Source of the DNA: Candidatus Eisenbergiella stercorigallinarum
GTDB taxonomy: Bacteria; Bacillota; Clostridia; Lachnospirales; Lachnospiraceae
Direction of reading: 5' to 3'
DNA: 12,055 nt
Assembly: GCA_019120525.1 (NCBI GenBank)
Contig: DWUW01000149.1
Location: forward strand, 1-12,055
Part shown: positions 6,146 to 12,055 of the stretch, one piece after another
Layout of the letters: the number at the start of each line of letters is the position of its first letter
Numbering within the stretch: position 1 is the first letter of the stretch
The notes under the pieces: model-generated
Told to the model about the DNA's origin: nothing
The model's database searches: none
Seen by the model: the letters and a program-made list of their open reading frames with translations, nothing else
Translations under genes and position numbers: made by a program

Positions 6146-7876
6146 TCAGAACCGGATCCGAAGCTGCAGCTGTCCCGCCCCGATCCAGTCCCCGGAACGC
6201 AGGCGCACGGCCTTTTCCTGCAGCTTCACGCCGTTTACCAGAGTGAAGCCGCTCTGGCTCAGATTCCGGATCCAGAGCCCGCCTTCCGAAATCTCCAGGG
6301 AAAAATGCTGCCGCGACAGGGCCGGATCGTCAAAGCTCAGCTCACAGGCGGCGCTGCGTCCCACGATCATGCTCTTCTGCACCACCACGTCGATCTCATC
6401 CTTCTGCCCTCTGGCCTGAAAATGGACGGTCAGCTCTTCCAGATCTCTCCGTTCCACCTTCACCCGGCGGTTGGGCTGCAGCCCGACGCCCACCACGCCG
6501 TCCGGCGCCGCAGTGTTTTTCTCTGATCCGCCCGCCCTGTTGCCTGCTTCCTTATCCCGGCCCTCCTGGCCGGCGTTTTCCCGCCGCTTCTTCGCCCGCT
6601 TTTTCCCGATCAGCAAAACGAACAGACAAACGGTCAGGACCAGCGCCGCCCCGCCCGCGGCGGCATACCCTGCCGGAACGCTTCCTTCCGCCTCCGTGGA
6701 TACGGCCGTTTCTGCCTGAACCGCCTGCCCCTCCACCAGGACGGAGAATACGCAGTCCATTTCGTTTTCCTCCATGGAAACATCCTTAAGCCCCGTACAG
6801 TGAAGCTCATACGCTCCGGCGGGAAGGGCGTCGAAGGTGAGCACCGCTTCCGTCCCGCCCTCCTGGGCGGAGGCGTAGACCGGGACCAGGATCTGTCCGT
6901 CTGCCGCGGACAGTTCATAATGCTCCGCCGCGTCCGCCCCTGTCACGGCCTCCGAAAAAGTCACCCGAAGCTGCTTTTCCCCTTCCGGAAAAGCCTCCAG
7001 CACCACCGGCGCTTCCTCATCCGCCTGCCAGCGGTTCTGCATGGCCTGCGTCTGTTTTTTCTCTCCCGTATCGGTAAATTCCAGGGAGACGTTCACCATC
7101 CCGTTGGCCACCCGGTTGGAATCCGCCTCAAACACCGCCTCCCAGGAGTTCATCAGGCGCTCCTTTACCGCGGCCAGTCCCTCCGCCTCCCGTCCCGGCT
7201 CCAGGATGGTCAGCGTACCGCCGCTTTCTCTGGAAAATTCCCCGAAAGCGTCCTCCGCTTCCTTCCCCGCGCCGGACACCGTGAAACCGTAGACCGGGAC
7301 GCCGCTTTCCTTCAGCGTCCGCTCCGCTTCCTGTCTTGTGGCCTTCCCTCTGGCGATATCCTCCCCGTCCGTGATCACAAAGGCCGCCCGCCGCATGCCA
7401 GACTGCGCCTGCGCGCCGTCCGAAAGCTCCGCCATCCGGTCGATGGCCTCGAACAGAAGGGTTTTCTGGTCCGTATTCTCAAGCGCCAGGATCTTTTCTC
7501 TGGCAGAGCCGCTTCCAAGCGCCGCCCCGTCCTCCTCAAATACCGTCTGTACCTGCTCCCCGAAGGTGATGAACACCATCCGGTCCTGCTCCGACAGCCC
7601 TTCCGCGAAGCCGGCAAGCGCCTCCTTTATGCCGCCGAACTCCTCTTCCGTGATGGAAGCGGATACGTCCAGCAGCACATAATAGCAGATGCCTCCCCCC
7701 GTCTGGGAAAAACGCTCCAGGGATACGAAGGAAAGCTCCTCGTCCCCGATAAATGCCCTAAGCTCCTCCGCCTTCGCTTCCCGTTCCCCGCTAAAATAAA
7801 ACCTGGCCTCCGGCATATGCAGGACCACCTGCTCCAGGCGGACCGTCTGCCCCGCCGTATTCACCACTTCTCCCAT
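6146..7876 (-). CDS. VWA - Ig-like - single TM - FHA protein
   Basis: 576 residues. A von Willebrand A domain (about 60-250) has the metal site DVSAS (70-74), Thr139 and TDGED (169-173), so Mg2+-dependent ligand binding is expected. A bacterial Ig-like domain (about 286-385, with VTFSEAV and HYELSAADG) follows, then a membrane helix (about 402-424) closed by KKRAKKRR, a charged linker, and a C-terminal FHA domain (about 500-576; GR 506-507, LSRQHF 520-525, NG 548-549). The basic residues place the FHA domain inside and VWA/Ig outside. Oddly, no signal peptide is visible. The start is fixed by a well-placed GGAAGGAG and by an in-frame stop at 7919-7921 with no ATG, GTG or TTG between. It overlaps the upstream Zn-ribbon-FHA gene by 16 bp, so the two are coupled. 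It may link outside adhesion or sensing to phospho-dependent assembly inside (inference). Confidence 0.93.
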   Translation of the reverse strand: MGEVVNTAGQTVRLEQVVLHMPEARFYFSGEREAKAEELRAFIGDEELSFVSLERFSQTGGGICYYVLLDVSASITEEEFGGIKEALAGFAEGLSEQDRMVFITFGEQVQTVFEEDGAALGSGSAREKILALENTDQKTLLFEAIDRMAELSDGAQAQSGMRRAAFVITDGEDIARGKATRQEAERTLKESGVPVYGFTVSGAGKEAEDAFGEFSRESGGTLTILEPGREAEGLAAVKERLMNSWEAVFEADSNRVANGMVNVSLEFTDTGEKKQTQAMQNRWQADEEAPVVLEAFPEGEKQLRVTFSEAVTGADAAEHYELSAADGQILVPVYASAQEGGTEAVLTFDALPAGAYELHCTGLKDVSMEENEMDCVFSVLVEGQAVQAETAVSTEAEGSVPAGYAAAGGAALVLTVCLFVLLIGKKRAKKRRENAGQEGRDKEAGNRAGGSEKNTAAPDGVVGVGLQPNRRVKVERRDLEELTVHFQARGQKDEIDVVVQKSMIVGRSAACELSFDDPALSRQHFSLEISEGGLWIRNLSQSGFTLVNGVKLQEKAVRLRSGDWIGAGQLQLRIRF

Positions 7877-8394
7877 GCGCGCTCCTTCCCGCAGAAGGGA
7901 ACGAACACCAGCAGGCTGTCACCCAGCCCGATCTCATCCCCGTTCTCCAGCTTCTTTGTTCCCTCCAGCCGTGTCCCGTTCAGGTACGTCTCCGTCCCCA
8001 TGCCCGGCGTAAGGAAAAATTCTCCCCGCTTCGGCTCATATACCACAGCGCAGTGGTTCTCCCGCGCCACCCGCATATCCTCCAGGCACACATCCGACTG
8101 CTCTCTCCTGCCGACCCGGTTGAACCCGGGAAACAGCCGGAAATCCTGCCCCTTCTGCGCTCCCTTCACGCAGACCAGCCAGCCCGCGAACAGCCCGCTC
8201 TCTCCCGTCCGGAAAAAAGCCTGCGCCTTCTCCCCGTCCAGCCGCCTGCTCATGCGTCCGTTTCCCGGCGCGCCGCTAACCTCCAGCACGCTCTCCACCG
8301 GCCGCGCCGCCCGGTACGCCCCGCTGCATTTCGGGCAGGTCCCGTATTTTTCATCATCATAAAAAAATCCGCAGGAACACCTGATGATCGCCAT
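7861..8394 (-). CDS. Zn-ribbon FHA-domain protein 1
   Basis: 177 residues from the preferred start at 8394. A longer frame reaches back to 8460, but the ATG at 8394 has a purine-rich AAAGGCGG site at good distance and gives an N-terminus aligned with the paralogue at 3061-3705, whose zinc knuckle also begins at residue 6. The knuckle is Cys6, Cys8, Cys20, Cys23. A variable linker (about 25-65) lacks the KTVS motifs of the paralogue. The FHA domain (about 70-177) has GR at 95-96 and YLNG at 137-140, but the phosphate-contacting Ser of SRxxH is Ala110 (VARENH), so phosphothreonine binding may be weak or altered. Cytoplasmic. It lies 81 bp after PP2C 1 and overlaps the VWA gene by 16 bp, suggesting it works with both. 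Confidence 0.9.
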   Translation of the reverse strand: MAIIRCSCGFFYDDEKYGTCPKCSGAYRAARPVESVLEVSGAPGNGRMSRRLDGEKAQAFFRTGESGLFAGWLVCVKGAQKGQDFRLFPGFNRVGRREQSDVCLEDMRVARENHCAVVYEPKRGEFFLTPGMGTETYLNGTRLEGTKKLENGDEIGLGDSLLVFVPFCGKERAWEKW

Positions 8395-8410
8395 TTTCCC
8401 GCCTTTCTCA

Positions 8411-8436
8411 ATATGCGCCGCCGCGCCCGCGCATAT
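8411..8436. repeat. Perfect inverted repeat ATATGCGC / GCGCATAT before Zn-ribbon-FHA 1
   Basis: ATATGCGC (8411-8418) and GCGCATAT (8429-8436) form an 8-bp perfect stem with a 10-base GC-rich loop. It lies directly upstream of the ribosome binding site of Zn-ribbon-FHA 1, in the gap after PP2C 1. No U-run follows, so it is not an obvious terminator; an RNA hairpin acting on translation or a protein-binding site are both possible. Confidence 0.5.
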
Positions 8437-8475
8437 CGGCCGCAAAGCCTTCAGATACACGCAGGCCGCGCGCCG

Positions 8476-9198
8476 TTACGCCCACACCGCCACCGCGGAG
8501 TAGTTGTCCATGTTGGTCCCTTCTCCGTGCTTTGCCACCAGCGCCTCCATGCCGTCCAGCCACTGCTCCACCGTGCGCGACCGCTTCAAAAGCGCCGTCA
8601 TCTCCTTTTCCGTCACCAGCTCCCAGAACCCATCCGAGCACAGCAAAAACGCCTGCCTCCCGCTCCGCTCCAGCTCTTCGGAAAGCTGATATTCCGGCCT
8701 GTCCCATTCCACGCCCATGACCCTAAGCAGCCGGTTGCGGTCCGGATGATGCCGGATCTCTTCCTCCCGGATCTCCCCGGCGGCCGCCAGCATCTGCGGA
8801 ACGCTGTGATCCAACGTCCTCCTGACCAGCTTCCCGTTCCGGAAATAATAGATGCGCGAATCCCCCACATGCCCGAACCGGACCGTTTTCTCCCCGATGA
8901 GCAGGGCCGTCATGGTCGTTTTCATCGCCCGAGTGCAGCCCAGCTCCCTCTGCTTTTCCAGGATGGCTGCCTGTCCGCTCAAAAAAATCCGCTTCAGCGT
9001 CTCTTCTCCGAAGCCGCCCTCCTCAAACCGCAGGATCGCCTGCTCCACCGCAGTCTTCGACGCCCTGTCTCCCTTCCCGTGGCCGCCCAGCCCGTCCGCC
9101 AGGAAGAAGCCGTACTCCTGCCCTTTTCTGTGCATCCCCACACAGTCCTCATTCACCGGCCGGCTTCCCATGCGGCTGATGCTTTTATATGTAACCAT
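8476..9198 (-). CDS. PP2C-family Ser/Thr protein phosphatase 1, first gene of the island
   Basis: 240 residues from ATG 9198, chosen over the longer frame to 9246 because AGGAGG lies five bases before it and the family's N-terminal motif follows directly. Motifs: SRPVNEDCVG (Asp18), LADGLGGHGKGD (Asp35, Gly36), TTMTALLIG (94-102), GHVGDSRIYYFR (Asp113), LLCSDGFW (Asp189) and MDNYSAVAV (Asp231, Asn232). All aspartates for the two-metal centre are present, and length is typical for a stand-alone PrpC/Stp-like enzyme. No membrane segment, so cytoplasmic. It is more canonical than PP2C 2, with a true NED motif and no large insert. As first gene of the minus-strand run, its product would reverse phosphorylation by the two downstream kinases (inference from neighbourhood). 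Confidence 0.94.
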   Translation of the reverse strand: MVTYKSISRMGSRPVNEDCVGMHRKGQEYGFFLADGLGGHGKGDRASKTAVEQAILRFEEGGFGEETLKRIFLSGQAAILEKQRELGCTRAMKTTMTALLIGEKTVRFGHVGDSRIYYFRNGKLVRRTLDHSVPQMLAAAGEIREEEIRHHPDRNRLLRVMGVEWDRPEYQLSEELERSGRQAFLLCSDGFWELVTEKEMTALLKRSRTVEQWLDGMEALVAKHGEGTNMDNYSAVAVWA

Positions 9199-9345
9199 AC
9201 TTCCCTCCTGAAAATCGCGCTTCGCGGTACGACCGGCCAGCGGCATAAACGCCGCCTGCCCTCCTGGTCTGAAATACTCTATTTTATAATTGTGCGGTTT
9301 TAGGCAAAAAGGGACAGACAGATTCCCTTTTCAACATAAAAAAGA
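9199..9345 (-). promoter_or_regulatory. Leader and candidate promoter region of the phospho-signalling island
   Basis: This 147-base region separates the island from the plus-strand transposase remnant. On the minus strand a TATAAA (9288-9283) is a candidate -10 box, but no good -35 is found at 16-18 bases upstream. On the plus strand the same spot reads TATAAT (9285-9290), so activity in either direction is possible. Between it and the PP2C 1 start are two small hairpins: CGGC/GCCG with flanking CAG/CTG around 9238-9258, and CGCG-rich pairing near 9217-9227. AGGAGG directly precedes ATG 9198. Seen motifs are real; promoter use is a weak inference. Confidence 0.35.
9307..9331. repeat. Inverted repeat AAAAGGGA / TCCCTTTT
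   Basis: AAAAGGGA (9307-9314) and TCCCTTTT (9324-9331) form an 8-bp perfect stem with a 9-base loop (CAGACAGAT). The A-run and T-run flanks make it resemble a bidirectional terminator with a weak stem. It lies between the island leader and the 5' end of the transposase remnant, so it may instead be an end structure of the mobile element. Confidence 0.45.
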
Positions 9346-9942
9346 ATGCGGATCATCTTGCCGGCCTGCTTCAAGCATCCGGAGGATCCGGACGCGACAG
9401 AGGAAAGCATCAGCAACGTGACCATCCAGAATATTCTTCTGGATCAAAGCTACAACGATCTGGGCTTTCAGATAGGAACAAGGCTGGTCATCCTGGTAGA
9501 AGCACAGTCCACCTGGACGGTAAACATCGTGCTTCGCAGCCTGATGTACCTTACGCAGACCTGGCAGAAATATATCCAAAATACAGGTCAGAACGTTTAT
9601 GGGAGCAAAAAGGTGGAGATTCCCAGACCGGAGCTGTATGTCATTTATACAGGCAGCCGGAAGACCCGCCCGGAATATCTGTGTCTTTCCAGGGAATTTT
9701 GGGGCGGAGGCGAAGTGAGGATTATTATGATGACGATATTTGACGAAGAATATATCCTGAAAACCTACATTGAGCAGGAAAAAAGAGAGGCGGCAGAGAA
9801 GGCAGAGCGGAAGGCGAAGGAGGCTGCGAAGGAAATTGCCAGGAAGCTGTATCAGAAGGGAACGTCCACAGCGGATATCGCCGATGCCATGAGCGTGCCG
9901 GAAGATGAAGTGAGGCAGTGGCTGGGGCTGGTTTCCCGGTGA
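9346..9942 (+). pseudogene. Decayed Rpn-like / PD-(D/E)XK nuclease family transposase
   Basis: 198 codons on the plus strand, opposite to all neighbours. The N-terminal part resembles the PD-(D/E)XK 'Rpn family recombination-promoting nuclease/putative transposase' proteins of Lachnospiraceae: YNDLGFQIG (Asp37), LVILVEAQST (catalytic-like E-x-Q at Glu51, Gln53), then NVYGSKKVEIP and ELYVIYTGSRK. The C-terminus has a charged helical stretch (EKREAAEKAERKAKEAAKE) and a helix-turn-helix-like tail. Two defects are apparent. An in-frame stop lies at 9337-9339 with no ribosome binding site before ATG 9346, and family members usually have residues ahead of this point. Around 9705-9730 the text jumps from EFWGGG directly to the late EVxxIMMxxFDEEYI motif, omitting the middle section I expect, so an internal in-frame deletion is likely. 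Family recognition is from memory. A shortened but functional protein cannot be excluded. Confidence 0.68.
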
Positions 9943-9952
9943 CTGGCCCCAT

Positions 9953-10231
9953 TCATACTGTACCGGACGCTGAACCTTCCCAATCTTCACCGGCTTCCTC
10001 CAGAAATCCGAACTTATAGCCCAACTGAAGGATTTCTCTCGGCGAACCCGTTCCCGCCTCTGCCGCGCCATGCAGTCTCAGCACCTCCTGAAGCGCTTTC
10101 CACGCCAGCTCGAAGGTCAGATTAAACTGCCCCACAATACCGGTCCGATAGATATCGTTACTTTCGGCAAACGCGAAATCCGCATTTTTCAGAATATTCA
10201 GGCAACTTGAAAAATTATCGAATTTTTTCAT
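9953..10231 (-). pseudogene. C-terminally truncated HEPN / HI0074-like partner of the MNT nucleotidyltransferase
   Basis: 92 residues; complete HI0074-type proteins are usually about 130-140. Residues 1-80 fit the family: MKKFDNF, then GIVGQFNLTFELAWKALQEVLR (31-52) and TGSPREILQLGYKFGFLEE (61-79). From about residue 81 the sequence becomes GEDWEGSASGTV and stops, where the family continues with a helix bearing the R-N-x-x-x-H (R-x4-6-H) motif. That motif, the RNase centre in active HEPN toxins, is absent. The 3' end lies 10 bases from the 3' end of the convergent transposase remnant, so an insertion or deletion there probably removed the tail. Its start overlaps the MNT gene by 17 bp, the normal arrangement for an MNT-HEPN pair. 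The product is most likely inactive, though the N-terminal helices might still bind the MNT protein. Confidence 0.75.
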
Positions 10232-10508
10232 ATATAACTATACCCTCCCTTTCTATCTCTCTTTTGAAATCTTCCGATATATTTTGATCCGCTTCTATGA
10301 TGTCAAACATTAAAAGAGAATGTATTTTTTCTTTGATATCCCAGTAAAATGAATCAAAATCTCCGCCATACACGGCAATATCGATATCGCTTCTTTCGGT
10401 GTGCGTCCCTCTTGCGCGGGACCCAAACAGAACAACTTTCTCAATCCCATACTTTTTTGCATAAAAGGAAATTTCCCTGACCACTCTGTCTGAAAGATTA
10501 TATTTCAT
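10215..10508 (-). CDS. MNT-type minimal nucleotidyltransferase (antitoxin-like)
   Basis: 97 residues from ATG 10508, preferred over a longer frame to 10649 because GGAGG lies nine bases before it and the family fold begins here; the longer version would also cover the pckA terminator. The nucleotidyltransferase signature is complete: VVLFGSRARG (25-34), SDIDIAV (40-46; Asp41, Asp43) and the third acidic residue in FDIIEAD (Asp69). Such proteins transfer AMP from ATP; in characterised HEPN-MNT toxin-antitoxin pairs the MNT enzyme AMPylates a tyrosine near the HEPN RNase motif and silences it. Length is typical. Its last 17 bases overlap the HEPN-like gene. Codons are clearly more AT-rich than those of the signalling island, suggesting separate acquisition. 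With the partner truncated, this antitoxin may have no target left. Confidence 0.9.
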   Translation of the reverse strand: MKYNLSDRVVREISFYAKKYGIEKVVLFGSRARGTHTERSDIDIAVYGGDFDSFYWDIKEKIHSLLMFDIIEADQNISEDFKREIEREGIVIYEKIR

Positions 10509-10610
10509 GCCTGATCGCCTCCAGCTTTCCCTCCCAGTATAGCCGATCTCCAAAAACCTTTCGTTTTTCCGATTGGAAGATTTGTCTGTCAGGGAATTTC
10601 CCTTCCTGAC
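10509..10610 (-). promoter_or_regulatory. Candidate promoter and ribosome binding site for the MNT-HEPN pair
   Basis: On the minus strand TATACT (10541-10536) matches a -10 box at five of six bases and lies about 28 bases before the MNT start; no convincing -35 is seen 17 bases upstream. GGAGG sits nine bases before ATG 10508. Upstream is a 6-bp inverted repeat, GTCAGG (10588-10593) with CCTGAC (10605-10610). It might be an operator for this pair or simply a stem after the pckA terminator. Confidence 0.35.
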
Positions 10611-10640
10611 AAAAACGGGTGCAGCCGAAGCCGCACCCGT
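10611..10640 (-). terminator. Intrinsic terminator of pckA
   Basis: Read on the minus strand, ACGGGTGCGGC, a TTCG tetraloop and GCTGCACCCGT form an 11-bp stem (one G-U pair) at 10640-10615, followed by a T-run to 10611. This is a textbook Rho-independent terminator with an extra-stable UUCG cap, about 66 bases past the pckA stop. It isolates the accessory genes from pckA transcription. Confidence 0.88.
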
Positions 10641-10706
10641 CAGGTTCAATATCTGTTTTCTTTCTCCGTTATTCCCCGCCGCAGCGGCGTCCCCGGTCAG
10701 GCAGCC

Positions 10707-12055
10707 TTACAGCTGAGGGCCAGCGGAAACCAGAGCCTTGCCGGCCTCGTTTCCTTCGTACTTGGAGAAGTTCTTGATGAATCTGGAAGCCAGATCCTTC
10801 GCCTTGGTCTCCCACTCGGACGCGTCAGCGTAGGTGTCGCGGGGGTCAAGGATGTTGGTGTCCACGCCAGGAAGCTCGGTGGGTACTTCGATGTTGAAGT
10901 AAGGGATCTTCTTGGTGGGAGCCTTCAGAATGTCTCCGTTCAGGATCGCATCGATGATTCCGCGGGTATCCTTGATGGAGATACGCTTTCCGGTGCCGTT
11001 CCATCCGGTGTTGACCAGATAAGCCTTCGCGCCGCTCTGCTGCATTCTCTTTACCAGCTCTTCCGCGTACTTGGTCGGATGCAGCTCCAGGAAAGCCTGT
11101 CCGAAGCATGCGGAGAATGTAGGAGTGGGCTCGGTGATTCCGCGCTCGGTTCCGGCCAGCTTTGCGGTGAATCCGGACAGGAAGTAGTACTGGGTCTGTT
11201 CGGGAGTCAGAATGGATACCGGAGGCAGTACGCCGAAAGCGTCAGCGGACAGGAAGATCACTTCCTTGGCAGCGGGCGCTGCGGAAACAGGGCGCACGAT
11301 GTTCTGAATATGGTCGATCGGATAAGATACACGGGTGTTCTCCGTTACGCTCTTATCGGTGAAATCGATCTTTCCGTCAGCGTCTACCGTTACGTTCTCT
11401 AACAGAGCGTTTCTCTTAATCGCATTGTAGATATCCGGCTCAGACTCCTTGTCCAGGTCGATAACCTTCGCATAGCAGCCGCCCTCAAAGTTAAATACGC
11501 CGTTGTCATCCCAGCCGTGCTCGTCATCGCCGATCAGCAGACGCTTCGGGTCGGTAGACAGGGTGGTCTTTCCGGTTCCGGAAAGTCCGAAGAAGATAGC
11601 GGTATTCTCGCCGTTCATATCGGTGTTTGCGGAGCAGTGCATGGAAGCAATGCCCTTTAACGGCAGATAGTAGTTCATCATGGAGAACATACCCTTCTTC
11701 ATCTCGCCGCCGTACCATGTATTTAAGATAACCTGCTCACGGCTGGTGATGTTAAATACAACTGCGGTCTCGGAATTCAGGCCTAATTCCTTGTAGTTCT
11801 CTACCTTAGCCTTGGAAGCATTGTAAACAACGAAATCCGGCTCGAAGTCCTTTAACTCTTCCTCGGTAGGTCTGATGAACATGTTGGTTACGAAATGAGC
11901 CTGCCATGCTACTTCCATAATAAAACGGATTGCCATGCGGGTGTCCTTGTTTGCGCCGCAGAAAGCATCCACTACGTAAAGCTTCTTATTGGATAACTCC
12001 TTGATTGCAAGATCCTTTACTACGTTCCAGGTCTCCTGAGAAGCCGGATGGTTGT
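10707..12055 (-). CDS. pckA: ATP-dependent phosphoenolpyruvate carboxykinase, N-terminus cut by window edge
   Basis: The frame is open from the right edge to the stop at 10707-10709: 448 residues of a family of about 520-540, so roughly 80-90 N-terminal residues lie outside. The enzyme interconverts oxaloacetate plus ATP with PEP, CO2 and ADP in the cytoplasm. Visible motifs: YVVDAFCGAN near the edge, the nucleotide-binding P-loop GLSGTGKTTLS (about 11555-11590), the metal-site segment GDDEHGWDDNGVFNFEGGC, and TRVSYPIDHIQN. The fuller P-loop and downstream motifs mark the ATP type rather than the GTP type. In gut anaerobes it can run in the carboxylating direction to feed succinate formation; direction here is inference. 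An apparent start at 11972 is an internal GTG, not the true one. Its codons are the balanced type of a highly expressed core gene, unlike the very GC-rich island to the left. Confidence 0.97.
   Translation of the reverse strand, partial: NHPASQETWNVVKDLAIKELSNKKLYVVDAFCGANKDTRMAIRFIMEVAWQAHFVTNMFIRPTEEELKDFEPDFVVYNASKAKVENYKELGLNSETAVVFNITSREQVILNTWYGGEMKKGMFSMMNYYLPLKGIASMHCSANTDMNGENTAIFFGLSGTGKTTLSTDPKRLLIGDDEHGWDDNGVFNFEGGCYAKVIDLDKESEPDIYNAIKRNALLENVTVDADGKIDFTDKSVTENTRVSYPIDHIQNIVRPVSAAPAAKEVIFLSADAFGVLPPVSILTPEQTQYYFLSGFTAKLAGTERGITEPTPTFSACFGQAFLELHPTKYAEELVKRMQQSGAKAYLVNTGWNGTGKRISIKDTRGIIDAILNGDILKAPTKKIPYFNIEVPTELPGVDTNILDPRDTYADASEWETKAKDLASRFIKNFSKYEGNEAGKALVSAGPQL

Noticed and set aside
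6800..8362. 520-codon plus-strand open frame opposite the VWA and FHA genes
   Set aside because: Low-complexity Arg/Pro/Leu/Ser translation with no recognisable domain; shadow of well-supported minus-strand genes.
8395..8460. Longer N-terminus for Zn-ribbon-FHA 1 starting at 8460
   Set aside because: The extra 22 residues have no counterpart in the paralogue and the ATG at 8394 aligns the zinc knuckle with it.
9331..10071. 246-codon minus-strand open frame opposite the transposase remnant
   Set aside because: It lacks domain signs, overlaps the HEPN-like gene in another frame, and the plus-strand frame has recognisable nuclease-family blocks.
10588..10610. GTCAGG/CCTGAC stem as a second pckA terminator
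   Set aside because: No U-run follows on the minus strand and the strong UUCG terminator lies just before it.
10509..10649. Longer N-terminus for the MNT protein starting at 10649
   Set aside because: It would translate through the pckA terminator hairpin and add a stretch foreign to the family; the ATG at 10508 has a good ribosome binding site.
1..12055. CRISPR array, tRNA or rRNA genes
   Set aside because: No regularly spaced direct repeats and no tRNA- or rRNA-like sequence noticed; the spaced motifs at 1-686 are protein-level RCC1 repeats.

Overview
The window looks like a GC-rich anaerobic Firmicute, most likely of the Lachnospiraceae (Clostridium cluster XIVa). The evidence is clean AGGAGG-type ribosome binding sites, an ATP-type PEP carboxykinase, a remnant of the PD-(D/E)XK 'Rpn-like transposase' family common in that group, and short Zn-ribbon/FHA proteins of a clostridial style. 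This assignment rests on protein resemblance recalled from memory, not on a search. Almost all real genes lie on the minus strand and are read from right to left.

Right part (about 10.6-12.06 kb): the C-terminal five-sixths of ATP-dependent PEP carboxykinase (pckA), entering from the right edge and ending in a strong UUCG-capped intrinsic terminator. Middle part (about 9.2-10.6 kb): a small, AT-richer accessory patch. It holds an intact MNT-type minimal nucleotidyltransferase overlapping a HEPN-type (HI0074-like) partner that has lost its C-terminal catalytic/target segment. Back to back with the latter, on the plus strand, is a decayed Rpn/PD-(D/E)XK transposase-like gene with a missing 5' end and an apparent internal deletion.

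Left part (1-9.2 kb): a dense minus-strand phospho-signalling island of eight genes. In transcription order these are: PP2C phosphatase 1; Zn-ribbon-FHA protein 1; VWA-Ig-like-TM-FHA protein; Ser/Thr kinase-FHA; PP2C phosphatase 2; Zn-ribbon-FHA protein 2; four-TM-FHA protein; and Zn-ribbon-Ser/Thr kinase-TM-RCC1-like repeat protein, which runs off the left edge. The PP2C then Zn-ribbon-FHA pair occurs twice, pointing to cassette duplication. Spacing is short (one 16-bp overlap, otherwise 18-135 bp) and a single leader region lies before the first gene, so one long operon is plausible, with GC-rich hairpins in several gaps that could tune expression.

Working model (inference): two membrane-linked or FHA-linked kinases write phospho-threonine marks, five FHA domains read them, and two PP2C enzymes erase them. 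The RCC1-like and VWA/Ig-like domains, predicted outside the membrane, would be the sensing or adhesion surfaces. Comparable kinase/FHA/PP2C trios control type VI secretion, and FHA domains occur in type VII secretion; no secretion gene is visible here, so the controlled process is unknown and may lie beyond the left edge. No rRNA, tRNA or CRISPR array was seen, and no stretch over 300 bases lacks a gene.
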